From Pedobacter suwonensis (lineage in GTDB: Bacteria; Bacteroidota; Bacteroidia; Sphingobacteriales; Sphingobacteriaceae): a DNA stretch of 64,000 bases. Both the position numbers and the translations under genes were made by a program. The stretch's first letter is position 1, and every line of letters starts with the position of its first letter. The stretch lies in NCBI RefSeq assembly GCF_900111825.1, contig NZ_FOJM01000009.1, positions 1-64,000 of the forward strand, in the 5' to 3' direction. The notes under the pieces were generated by a model, which saw only the letters and a list, made by a program, of their open reading frames with translations, searched no databases and was not told the DNA's origin. Positions 56,113 through 64,000 of the stretch are shown here, one piece after another.

Positions 56113-56272
56113 GACAGCTATATTTTTTATTTAAACTGATAACAGTTGATGGTAACATTTGTTTTATTTCTGTTACATGAGTAGAGATAAAGTTTTAAAT
56201 ATTATTTTTTGAGCACATAAAATCAAATGTACAGGATAGGAAAGGGCGATGTCAACTTAAAAATCCGTAAAA

Positions 56273-57000
56273 CTGATTTACAAGTCAATTTATTCTTTTT
56301 TTGGAGCGCAAGGGCTGTAGAAACGATTAATCTTTGTTCCCGTGCTTCGCTGTATCCCGCGCTGCGCTTCGGGGATGCCGCTGCGCCCGGGGCTAAAAAC
56401 TCAGTTGATGCGAAGAACAAAGTATAAGCTTTCAATATCGTGTAAAATACTTCTTGATTCCTTATTCTGTCTCCCCTTCAATAAACCTTATTGAAGCGGC
56501 TATCCTTTTTGGTGAAGAAACAAAAATATGCCTACCCCCCACAAAAAGATAATAGCGGAAAGAAGGACTGTACTAACCTAAAGGCAGCAAGCCCTGATTT
56601 ACAAATAATTTTTATTCTTTTTTGGAGCGCAAGGGCTGTAGCAACGATTAATGTCTGTTCCCGTGCTTCGCTATATCCCTCGCTGCGCTTCGGGGATGCC
56701 GCTGCGCCCGGGGCTAAAAACTCAGTTGCTGCAAAGAACAAAGTATAAATTTTCAATATCAGGTAAAATACTTCTCGACTCCTTGTTCTGTCTCCCGTTC
56801 AATAAACCTTATTGAAGCGGCTATCCTTTTTGGCGCATCAATCAAAATGTTCCTACTAACCCTCACAAAAAGATAATAGCGGAAAGAAGGACTGTACGAA
56901 CCGAAAAGCAGCAAGCCCTGATTTACAAATAATTTTTATTCTTTCTTTGAAGCGCAATGCAACGATCGGCATTAAAACTCCGGCTACTTGAATTTAAAAG
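56273..57000. repeat. 322-bp tandem repeat with GC-rich palindromes, two full units and a partial third
   Basis: Units begin with CTGATTTACAA at 56273, 56594 and 56918 (periods 321 and 324). Each full unit holds a GC-rich, foldable block (GGAGCGCAAGGGCTGTAG ... GGGATGCCGCTGCGCCCGGG) and a perfect hairpin TTCAATAA-ACC-TTATTGAA (56477-56495 in unit 1). The third unit breaks off after GAAGCGCAATGC. Short frames inside differ between units and read through the palindromes, so I do not call genes. The structure suggests a dispersed palindromic element amplified in place. Confidence 0.85.
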
Positions 57001-57021
57001 TAAAGCTCATCTTTATTCTAT

Positions 57022-58020
57022 TTAACTCAATTTCTCGGCTAATAACTTCATTTCTATCTGTGGGGACCGTTTCTCATAGATAATGTTATGAACGGCCTTA
57101 CAAATTGGCATATCTACATGATACTCCTGGTTTTTGATGTGCATACATTTAGCAGCATAATAACCTTCGGCAACCATATTCATTTCCAGCTGAGCCGATT
57201 TTACAGTGTAGCCCTTGCCCACCATATTACCAAAGGTTCGGTTGCGGCTAAACTGCGAATAAGCCGTAACCAGCAAATCGCCCAGATAGGCTGATTCTTT
57301 AATGTCGCGGTCTATTGGGTGAACCACATCTACAAAACGTTTCATTTCGCTTATGGCATTACTAATCAGCACGGCCTGAAAGTTATCGCCATAACCTAAG
57401 CCATGGCAGATACCACTGGCTACCGCGTAAATATTTTTTAAAACCGCAGCGTATTCAGTACCGAAAATATCGTCAGAAACATTGGTTTTGATATAGCGTG
57501 TACTTAAAAGAGCGGCAAATGCGGCTGCTTTTTCTACATCGGTACAAGCTATGGTAAGGTAAGATAGTTTTTCAAAGGCTACCTCTTCGGCATGGCAGGG
57601 ACCGCTTACCACCAAAATATCATGGTATGGGATGTTGTATTTCTCGTGCAAAAATTCACCGATAATCAGGTTATCTTCCGGCACGATCCCCTTAATGGCT
57701 GAGACTATTTTTTTGCCTTTTAAATCATCTGGTGTTATGGTAGAAAGGGTTTCTTTTAAAAATGCAGCGGGTACATTTAAAATCACAAAATCGGCCGATT
57801 CTATAATCGATCGTATATCAGACGAGATATGGTCATGATTGAGCTTTAACTCAACAGAACTGAGGTAATGCGGATTGTGTTTAAATTTTTTAATGTGCTC
57901 AATGGCTGTTTCATTACGCATCCACCAAAAAATCTCTTTTTCAGACAAATTATCTGCAAGCATTTTAACGATAGCAGTAGCCCAGCTCCCGCCCCCTATC
58001 ATTGCTATTTTAGGTACCAT
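57022..58020 (-). CDS. gpsA: NAD(P)-dependent glycerol-3-phosphate dehydrogenase
   Basis: 332-residue cytoplasmic enzyme reducing dihydroxyacetone phosphate to sn-glycerol-3-phosphate for phospholipid synthesis. The Rossmann motif is IAMIGGGSWATAIVKML, followed by ILNVPAAFL, the catalytic-lysine regions SAIKGIVP and EYAAVLKNIYAVASGI, and the substrate-site GDLLVTAYSQFSRNRTFG. Length matches the family. It lies downstream of the adaptor gene on the same strand across a repeat-like spacer. Confidence 0.96.
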   Translation of the reverse strand: MVPKIAMIGGGSWATAIVKMLADNLSEKEIFWWMRNETAIEHIKKFKHNPHYLSSVELKLNHDHISSDIRSIIESADFVILNVPAAFLKETLSTITPDDLKGKKIVSAIKGIVPEDNLIIGEFLHEKYNIPYHDILVVSGPCHAEEVAFEKLSYLTIACTDVEKAAAFAALLSTRYIKTNVSDDIFGTEYAAVLKNIYAVASGICHGLGYGDNFQAVLISNAISEMKRFVDVVHPIDRDIKESAYLGDLLVTAYSQFSRNRTFGNMVGKGYTVKSAQLEMNMVAEGYYAAKCMHIKNQEYHVDMPICKAVHNIIYEKRSPQIEMKLLAEKLS

Positions 58021-58235
58021 GATTATAGAAAAAGTTTTAGGTAAAAGATGTAAGGCAAAGGGTGTAAAACTTAAGGTTTAAAGCGAATGCCTTAAACCCT
58101 AAACCTTACACCCTAACCTTAGGAATACACCTTAAAGACGGCAAGTTACTATTTCTTACAGACATTTACGAGAAAAGTGTGAGGCGGACAGGCAAAACCT
58201 TACACCTCACACTTTTAACCTTATACCTTAAAAGG
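58021..58235. other. spacer with self-complementary CCTTACACC-type repeats
   Basis: GGGTGTAAAACTTAAGGTTTAA is partly complementary to the following TTAAACCCTAAACC and ACACCCT text, and CTTACACC-like words recur. It is non-coding; probably a foldable intergenic repeat. Confidence 0.4.
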
Positions 58236-59573
58236 CTACTTCTTACCGTCTTTGCTGAACAATTGGTCTTTAGCAGTTTTTTCTACCACCATTCCATCTT
58301 TCAATTTGTTCTGAATAGCCGAATACGGACCGGTTACAATTTCCTCACCGGCTTTGATACCCGATTTTACAATGATAAACTGATCGTTCTGGATACCCGT
58401 AGTGACCTCTGTTTTTTTAACTTTTTTACTCTTGGCATCGTAAGTATAAACATATTGCTTTACCTTTTTGTCAGTCAGTTTCGATTTCTGCTTATCGGTA
58501 TTTTCCTGGTTGCCCTGATTATTGTTGTCGCCCGATTTCGCATTATCAGTGAAAACCGCCTGAATTGGAATGGCCAGTCCGGTTAACGACTCGCTTTCAA
58601 TATCAACCGTTGCCGACATGCCCGGGCGGAAAATAGACTGTTGTTTACCCTCCATTTCTTCGCTGATGCGGATTTTCACCGAAAAGTTGGTCACCTGATC
58701 AACAGAAGTAGATGTTGTGGTTCCGACAGCTGTTGACGAACTTGCAATTTCAGTAACCACACCTCTGAACTTTTTATCAGAAAAGGCATCCACTTCGATC
58801 GAAGCTTTATCGCCAATTTTAACACGGGTAATGTCGTTCTCGTTTACATCAACATTTACCTCCATTGATGAGAGGTTAGAAATACGCATAATTTCGGTAC
58901 CCGCCATTTGCGAAGTTCCTAAAATACGGTCGCCCAGCTCAATTGATAGTTTAGAAACTACCCCATCAACCGGTGCATAAATAGTGGTTTTGGCTAAGTT
59001 TGCACCTGCTTCTTTAACATTTGCACCCGTTTGCTCCAAAGTAAATTTGGCACCGGTTACATTTTCTTTAGCACTGGCTAAATTTGCTTTAGCCGTTAAA
59101 AATGCCGCTTTAGCTGCATCGAATTCTGAAGCTGAAATTACTTTTTTATTAAAAAGCTCAACATTACGTTTGTAGGTAGCTTCTGCATTGATAAAATTGG
59201 CCTGGTTTTGGGCAAGTTGTTGTTGCGCCGCAGCTACACTGGCTTTTTGTGCGTTAAAAGTAGCCACCGTTCTTTCATAACCCGATTGCAGTACATCCGG
59301 ACGTACTTTACAAAGTAATTGGCCTGCTTTAACAACATCACCTTCTTTTACCTTTAACTCTACCACCTCTCCAGATACCTCCGAACTTAATTTAACTTCG
59401 GTTTCGGGCTGGATTTTTCCGCTTGCCGTAACTGTTTCCACAACAGTTTTATCTGATGCTTTTTCTGTAGTTACCTTTTCGGTTTTGTTTCCACCGATTA
59501 CGCCGGTCAGTTTTAACACAACCAGAAGGGCTACGATAGCAACTACGGTAATAATAATGTGCTTCAGTTTCAT
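58236..59573 (-). CDS. HlyD/MacA-type periplasmic efflux adaptor
   Basis: 445-residue membrane-fusion protein. One N-terminal transmembrane segment (HIIITVVAIVALLVVLKLTG), a lipoyl half (VVELKVKEGDVVKAGQLLC), a long coiled coil (about 105-190, rich in Ala, Gln and Asn), the second lipoyl half (TIYAPVDGVVSKLSIELGDR), a beta barrel and a membrane-proximal domain with a low-complexity insert of Asn and Gln. It should join an inner membrane pump to TolC. The TolC gene is just upstream; no pump gene follows, gpsA does. Confidence 0.92.
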   Translation of the reverse strand: MKLKHIIITVVAIVALLVVLKLTGVIGGNKTEKVTTEKASDKTVVETVTASGKIQPETEVKLSSEVSGEVVELKVKEGDVVKAGQLLCKVRPDVLQSGYERTVATFNAQKASVAAAQQQLAQNQANFINAEATYKRNVELFNKKVISASEFDAAKAAFLTAKANLASAKENVTGAKFTLEQTGANVKEAGANLAKTTIYAPVDGVVSKLSIELGDRILGTSQMAGTEIMRISNLSSMEVNVDVNENDITRVKIGDKASIEVDAFSDKKFRGVVTEIASSSTAVGTTTSTSVDQVTNFSVKIRISEEMEGKQQSIFRPGMSATVDIESESLTGLAIPIQAVFTDNAKSGDNNNQGNQENTDKQKSKLTDKKVKQYVYTYDAKSKKVKKTEVTTGIQNDQFIIVKSGIKAGEEIVTGPYSAIQNKLKDGMVVEKTAKDQLFSKDGKK

Positions 59574-59679
59574 AATTTGTATTGTATTTCGTTTGTCTAT
59601 TAAAGTTCTAATGTTAAAGTTAAAACGTTTTAAAGCTGGAAGGCTTAACGTTTCCTTTTGATGTCAGCGTTAGTTTTTG

Positions 59680-61038
59680 TTAAAAAACAATCTGTTTGCC
59701 TAAATAGTAATCAATTACTTTTGCCCTAAATAATAAGTCGTATTTCGCCTGGATAAAGTCAATCTCTGCTTTATTTCTATTGGTTTGCGCTGTACTATAA
59801 TCAAGTGAATTCACAAGGCCAACATTATAACGTTGTTCCACAACATAAAAAGCATCCTTTTGGGCATTAAACGCATTCTGCGTTGAACTGTAGCGACTTT
59901 CGGCAGCCCTTAAATCAGTTGTCGCCTGAAAAATAACTTTATTCAAATTATTTTTGGCCAATTGCTCCTGGGTTAAAACATTGTGATAATTAATTTTGGC
60001 TCTCCGCACATTTGACCTGGCAGTAAAACCATTAAAAATAGGGATCTGCAAGGTCATTCCAATACTTTGACCTAAACGTTGATTGATTTGATCAGCAAAT
60101 GAGGATTGTGGAAATTGGCCACTGTAGTTGAATTGATAAGAATAAGAAGTATTTAATCCAGCTCCCAGACTTAGCGATGGGTAATACGATCCTTTTGCGA
60201 CAGCTATGGCTTGCTTTGCAGCCAATGAACGCAAGCTGGCCAGTTTGATATCAGGAAAGATGTTTAACGCATTGTTATAAATTTCCTCTGCATTTTGGTT
60301 TGTGGGTGCTGTTTTAACATTATCAATCAGCGGCGCTTGAACAACGAACTTTTGATTAGGCTGCATTTCCATGAGCTGTCCTAAAGTTAAGTATGAAATG
60401 GAAAGCGCATTTTGTGCATTGGTTAAATTCAATTCAGCCGTAGCCACTTGAGATTTCGCCTGGGATACATCTGCAAGGGTCTTATTTCCTGCATCTAATA
60501 AGGCATTCTCTCTTGCTAAAGTTTTATTAGCAATGTCCAGCTGTTCTCTGGATGCCCTTTCTAAATCGGTATTGTATAAAACCTGTAAATATGCCGTAAC
60601 AACATTTAGAACTAAGTCATTTTTAATTTTTTCGACATTACTTTTGCCAACTTCAAAGAGTGTTTTATTCTGCCGAATCTGATTAACTTTAGCAAAGCCT
60701 CTAAATACATCAACATTTGTACCGAGGTTTGCACTGGTAAATAATGAGGTTTGATTGGTTACCTGAAAGGTTGTTTGATCCAAACCGCGACCAAACGTCA
60801 ACGTTGGACCTACAGAAGCATTTAGGTTAGGATAAAGGGCATATTTAGATTGTGTTAAATCCTCATTTGCCAATGCTGCACTAAATTGAGCCTGTTTAAT
60901 CGTTAAGTTATTATTTAACGTGTTTTCAACCGCTTGTTGAATGGTGATAACCTGCTGGGCATTTACATCAACAGCAAAGTTTAATAATAATACTAAAGCA
61001 GATCCGGTAATTAACTTTTTATTGGTAAACATCTTCAT
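59680..61038 (-). CDS. TolC-family outer membrane efflux protein
   Basis: 452 residues from the ATG at 61038 (MKMFTNKKLITGSALVLLLN, a signal peptide ending at VNA); an extension of 9 codons upstream is less likely. Two repeats of the OEP fold are visible: TIQQAVENTLNNNLTIKQAQ opening the first and AEEIYNNALNIFPDIKLASL the second, each followed by long heptad-rich helices (ALLDAGNKTLADVSQAKSQV, EQRYNVGLVNSLDYSTAQTN). It precedes the adaptor gene by 106 bases on the same strand. Confidence 0.93.
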   Translation of the reverse strand: MKMFTNKKLITGSALVLLLNFAVDVNAQQVITIQQAVENTLNNNLTIKQAQFSAALANEDLTQSKYALYPNLNASVGPTLTFGRGLDQTTFQVTNQTSLFTSANLGTNVDVFRGFAKVNQIRQNKTLFEVGKSNVEKIKNDLVLNVVTAYLQVLYNTDLERASREQLDIANKTLARENALLDAGNKTLADVSQAKSQVATAELNLTNAQNALSISYLTLGQLMEMQPNQKFVVQAPLIDNVKTAPTNQNAEEIYNNALNIFPDIKLASLRSLAAKQAIAVAKGSYYPSLSLGAGLNTSYSYQFNYSGQFPQSSFADQINQRLGQSIGMTLQIPIFNGFTARSNVRRAKINYHNVLTQEQLAKNNLNKVIFQATTDLRAAESRYSSTQNAFNAQKDAFYVVEQRYNVGLVNSLDYSTAQTNRNKAEIDFIQAKYDLLFRAKVIDYYLGKQIVF

Positions 61039-61113
61039 AATTTGTTTCGATTCTAATATAAACAACTTTTAATCATTTCAATCTGTTCAGGCATTTACTA
61101 ACTTTGAAGTTAA

Positions 61114-61770
61114 ATGTACCTGATCAAATCACCGCTTCTGCTAAAATGGTATTATCCATCACTGTTATGGAATAAATCCCGCACCGAAAAAGTTATTTAT
61201 CTGACCTTTGACGATGGACCTATACCCAATGTTACAGATTTTGTATTAAAAACTCTGAAAGTCTTTAATGCTAAAGCTACTTTTTTTTGCATCGGCGATA
61301 ATATTGTTAAACATCCCGGGGTTTTTGAACGTGTAAAAACCGACGGGCATGCCATTGGCAACCACACTTTCAATCATTTAAAAGGATGGAAAACCGATGA
61401 TGAAACCTATCTGGAAAACACGCTTAAGTGCCAGGAACTTACACAATCTAACCTTTTCCGCCCACCTTACGGGAGGATCAAAAAGTCCCAAGTCCGAAGT
61501 CTAAAGTCTAAAGTCCTAAATCTCGGGTTTGACTCAGGACTAAAGACTACCGACTTAGGACTACAAATCGTCATGTGGGATGTACTCAGCGGCGATTTCG
61601 ACATTAACCTCTCGCCCGAAAAATGCTACCAGAATGTGATCAAACATACCGAAAACGGTTCTATCATAGTTTTTCATGATAGCTTAAAAGCATTTGATCG
61701 TTTGGAATATGCATTGCCCAGGGTTTTAGCCTATTTTACCGAAAAGGGTTTCACTTTTGCTACGCTTTAG
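61114..61770 (+). CDS. polysaccharide deacetylase (NodB-like) with repeat-derived insertion
   Basis: 218-residue carbohydrate esterase 4 enzyme, metal dependent. NodB motifs in order: TFDDGP (motif 1), HAIGNHTFNH (motif 2 with HxxxH), RPPYGR (3), MWDVLSGDFD (4) and IIVFHDS (5), so it should be active. It lacks a clear signal peptide. Between motifs 3 and 4 a lysine/serine-rich segment (SQVRSLKSKVLNLGFDSGLK) of about 27 residues is encoded by an inverted repeat, which looks like an in-frame insertion. Divergent from tolC across 75 bases. Confidence 0.9.
   Translation: MYLIKSPLLLKWYYPSLLWNKSRTEKVIYLTFDDGPIPNVTDFVLKTLKVFNAKATFFCIGDNIVKHPGVFERVKTDGHAIGNHTFNHLKGWKTDDETYLENTLKCQELTQSNLFRPPYGRIKKSQVRSLKSKVLNLGFDSGLKTTDLGLQIVMWDVLSGDFDINLSPEKCYQNVIKHTENGSIIVFHDSLKAFDRLEYALPRVLAYFTEKGFTFATL
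61484..61563. repeat. inverted-repeat insertion inside the deacetylase gene
   Basis: AAGTCC/AAGTCT words repeat on the left (AGTCCGAAGTCTAAAGTCTA) and reappear inverted on the right (AGGACTAAAGACTACC, then TTAGGACT). The 80-base block adds about 27 codons in frame and resembles intergenic palindromic repeats rather than coding text. Confidence 0.65.
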
Positions 61771-62129
61771 CGATTGTTGTGCCAAGTCAGGCATACCAGC
61801 TCCAGTAAGCTGAAACGGGCTTTCTGTCAGATTACCAATGAGAAGCTGTTCGAAAACGGACAAAACTGTACGGAATTGAACGATAACTAAAATAAACAAG
61901 CTGTTCACCTGATCTGTCTATAACAATTTAACCAATCTTTTGTTTAGAACAATTCCAAATTACGCAATCATCTACTCATGTCCGATAAAAAGATTGCTTT
62001 TTATTATTTTTGTTCCATCCAAAAAATTCACTTTTTTGGCCTATAACCACAAATTAATCACAATTAATAGTATTCTTTGGGAAAGTGTATTAATATACAA
62101 CACTCCGCGAAAAAGGATAAATAGCTAAG
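61771..62129. other. intergenic DNA before acnB
   Basis: No gene recognised. The AT-rich part from 61960 to 62100 must hold the acnB promoter. Confidence 0.4.
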
Positions 62130-64000
62130 ATGAGTATTTATAACGATTATATTAAAGAGATTGAAGAACGTAAAATCCAGGGTCTTCATCCTAAACCTAT
62201 TGATAGCGCCGAATTATTAAGCGAAATCATCGATCAGATCAAAAATGTAAATAATTTTAACAGGGCAGATGCTGTTAATTTTTTCATATACAATACCTTG
62301 CCGGGTACCACGGCCGCAGCAGGTGTTAAAGCCCAGTTCTTAAAAGAAATTATTGCAGGTGAAACTGTTGTTGCAGAGATTACACCTGATTTTGCTTTCG
62401 AGCTCTTATCTCACATGAAGGGTGGTCCTTCCATTAAAGTTTTGTTGGATATTGCCCTGGCAGACAATGGTGATAAAGCCAAAAAAGCTGCCGATGTGCT
62501 CAAAACACAGGTATTCTTATACGATGCCGATACCGATCGTTTAAAGGAGGCTTACCACAACGGCAATGCCATAGCCAAAGAAATACTGGAAAGTTATGCC
62601 AGAGCCGAATTTTTTACCGGATTACCTCCTGTTGCTGAAGAAATTAAAGTAGTAACCTTTATCGCGGGTATTGGCGATATTTCTACGGATTTATTATCTC
62701 CGGGTAACCAGGCGCACTCGCGTTCTGATCGTGAATTACACGGTAAATGCATGATTACACCAGAGGCACAGCAGGCCATTAAAGACCTTCAGGCACAACA
62801 TCCCGATAAAAGCGTGATGCTGGTAGCCGAAAAAGGTACCATGGGCGTAGGTTCTTCACGTATGTCAGGCGTAAACAATGTGGCCCTTTGGACAGGTAAA
62901 AGATCAAGTCCTTATGTGCCATTTGTAAACATTGCACCAATTGTTGGTGGTACCAATGGTATTTCGCCTATTTTTTTAACCACAGTTGATGTGACAGGTG
63001 GTATTGGTATCGACCTTAAAAACTGGGTAAAGAAAACCGATGAGAATGGAAATGTAGTGCGCAATGAAAATGATGAACCGGTTTTAGAAGAAGTATATTC
63101 AGTAGCTACCGGAACGGTGCTTACCATTAATACCAGAACTAAAAAATTATATAACGGCGATCAGGAGCTGATTGATATTTCAAAAGCTTTAACGCCGCAA
63201 AAAATTGAATTCATTAAAGCGGGTGGCTCTTACGCCATCGTTTTTGGCAAGAAAATCCAAACCTTTGCGGCCAAAACTTTAGGGATAGAAGCTCCGGTTG
63301 TATTTGCTCCGGCTAAAGAAGTATCTGTTGAGGGTCAGGGTTTAACTGCTGTAGAGAAAATATTTAACAGAAATGCGGTAGGTTTAACACCAGGTAAGGT
63401 TTTACATGCCGGTTCTGATGTGCGCGTAGAAGTAAACATTGTAGGCTCGCAGGATACTACCGGTTTGATGACGGCTCAGGAATTAGAGGCTATGGCCGCA
63501 ACGGTAATTTCACCGATTGTTGACGGTGCTTACCAGTCAGGTTGCCACACGGCATCTGTATGGGATAAAAAAGCACAGGCAAACATCCCAAAACTGATGA
63601 AATTCATGAATGATTTCGGGGTGATTACGGCGCGTGACCCTAAAGGTACTTACCATTCAATGACTGATGTTATCCACAAAGTATTGAATGATATTACAAT
63701 TGATGAATGGGCAATCATCATTGGTGGCGATTCACACACCCGTATGTCAAAAGGTGTGGCTTTCGGCGCCGATTCTGGTACAGTGGCGTTGGCATTAGCT
63801 ACCGGCGAAGCCTCTATGCCGATTCCGGAATCAGTAAAAGTAACTTTCAAGGGCGAGATGAAAGCACACATGGATTTTCGTGATGTGGTACATGCCACAC
63901 AACTGCAGATGCTGCAACAGTTTGATGGCGAAAACGTATTCCAGGGCAGGATCATCGAGGTACACATCGGAACTTTACTGGCCGATCAGGCCTTTACTTT
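62130..64000 (+). CDS. acnB: bifunctional aconitate hydratase 2 / 2-methylisocitrate dehydratase (3' part outside window)
   Basis: TCA-cycle enzyme converting citrate to isocitrate with a [4Fe-4S] cluster. The ATG at 62130 opens MSIYNDYIKEIEERKIQGLH, the AcnB N-terminal HEAT-like domain (about 1-160), followed by the swivel domain (GISTDLLSPGNQAHSRSDRE-like text, GDISTDLLSPGNQAHSRSDR) and the catalytic core with MGVGSSRMSGVNNVALWTG, QSGCHTASVWDKKA and GGDSHTRMSKGVAFG. About 623 of some 920 residues are inside the window; the last two cluster cysteines may lie beyond it. Confidence 0.96.
   Translation, partial: MSIYNDYIKEIEERKIQGLHPKPIDSAELLSEIIDQIKNVNNFNRADAVNFFIYNTLPGTTAAAGVKAQFLKEIIAGETVVAEITPDFAFELLSHMKGGPSIKVLLDIALADNGDKAKKAADVLKTQVFLYDADTDRLKEAYHNGNAIAKEILESYARAEFFTGLPPVAEEIKVVTFIAGIGDISTDLLSPGNQAHSRSDRELHGKCMITPEAQQAIKDLQAQHPDKSVMLVAEKGTMGVGSSRMSGVNNVALWTGKRSSPYVPFVNIAPIVGGTNGISPIFLTTVDVTGGIGIDLKNWVKKTDENGNVVRNENDEPVLEEVYSVATGTVLTINTRTKKLYNGDQELIDISKALTPQKIEFIKAGGSYAIVFGKKIQTFAAKTLGIEAPVVFAPAKEVSVEGQGLTAVEKIFNRNAVGLTPGKVLHAGSDVRVEVNIVGSQDTTGLMTAQELEAMAATVISPIVDGAYQSGCHTASVWDKKAQANIPKLMKFMNDFGVITARDPKGTYHSMTDVIHKVLNDITIDEWAIIIGGDSHTRMSKGVAFGADSGTVALALATGEASMPIPESVKVTFKGEMKAHMDFRDVVHATQLQMLQQFDGENVFQGRIIEVHIGTLLADQAFT

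Noticed and set aside
56223..56756. Two similar short minus-strand frames containing FLAPGAAASPKRS
   Set aside because: They are readings of the palindromic GC-rich repeat core; such frames arise wherever the repeat occurs.

Overview
The window looks like a chromosomal segment of a Bacteroidota bacterium, most likely a Pedobacter-like member of the Sphingobacteriaceae. The evidence is two SusC-type TonB-linked receptors (one with its SusD), an rpmB-rpmG-DUF4295-ftsY-rimO cluster, TAnnTTTG-like promoter elements, lipoprotein signals ending in SCKK or ACKK, and GH76/GH130 glycan enzymes. No plasmid or prophage structural genes were seen.

Layout. 1-4.2 kb: 5' part of a SusC-like receptor translationally coupled to a TlpA-like/DUF3738 lipid- or membrane-exported protein (minus strand). 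5.1-16.5 kb: a strongly AT-rich accessory island. It holds a structured RNA candidate with its own promoter, an XRE regulator with a TTG start followed by debris of an older operon, and then a tight plus-strand operon: four-helix membrane protein, AbiC-like membrane protein, a 1225-residue zinc-motif/protein-kinase/P-loop-ATPase/CARF-like fusion, and a GHKL ATPase fused to a PD-(D/E)XK-type nuclease. Facing it are Dcm (C5 methyltransferase) and Vsr on the minus strand, and a second AbiC-like protein closes the island. I read this as one composite anti-phage system and the best candidate for an undescribed system in the window.

16.8-24.6 kb: HNH protein, a glycine-zipper bacteriocin-like gene with a small membrane partner, a GH76 mannanase lipoprotein, a DUF2975/YozG regulator pair with a twin-palindrome operator, and much decayed duplicated DNA (tails of the HNH gene, of an alcohol dehydrogenase, of a secreted nuclease, and a SusC plug scrap). 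24.6-34.2 kb: a short UvrA2-type ATPase, a DNA/RNA non-specific endonuclease lipoprotein, a PaoABC-type molybdenum aldehyde oxidoreductase operon, and two small proteins. 34.2-36.7 kb: tRNA-Pro(GGG), more debris and two orphan genes.

36.8-44.2 kb: two related regulatory/redox clusters. One is a frameshifted AraC gene with DUF2147 and NmrA-like genes; the other is an intact AraC paralogue with an aldo/keto reductase and an SDR. 44.2-50.2 kb: GH130 phosphorylase, CsbD, SusC and SusD. 50.2-64 kb: core genes acs, rpmB, rpmG, DUF4295, ftsY, rimO, gpsA, a HlyD-type adaptor with TolC, a polysaccharide deacetylase carrying an in-frame repeat insertion, and acnB running off the end. A 322-bp tandem repeat with GC-rich palindromes lies at 56.3-57.0 kb.

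All functional calls come from reading motifs and gene order; no similarity search was run.
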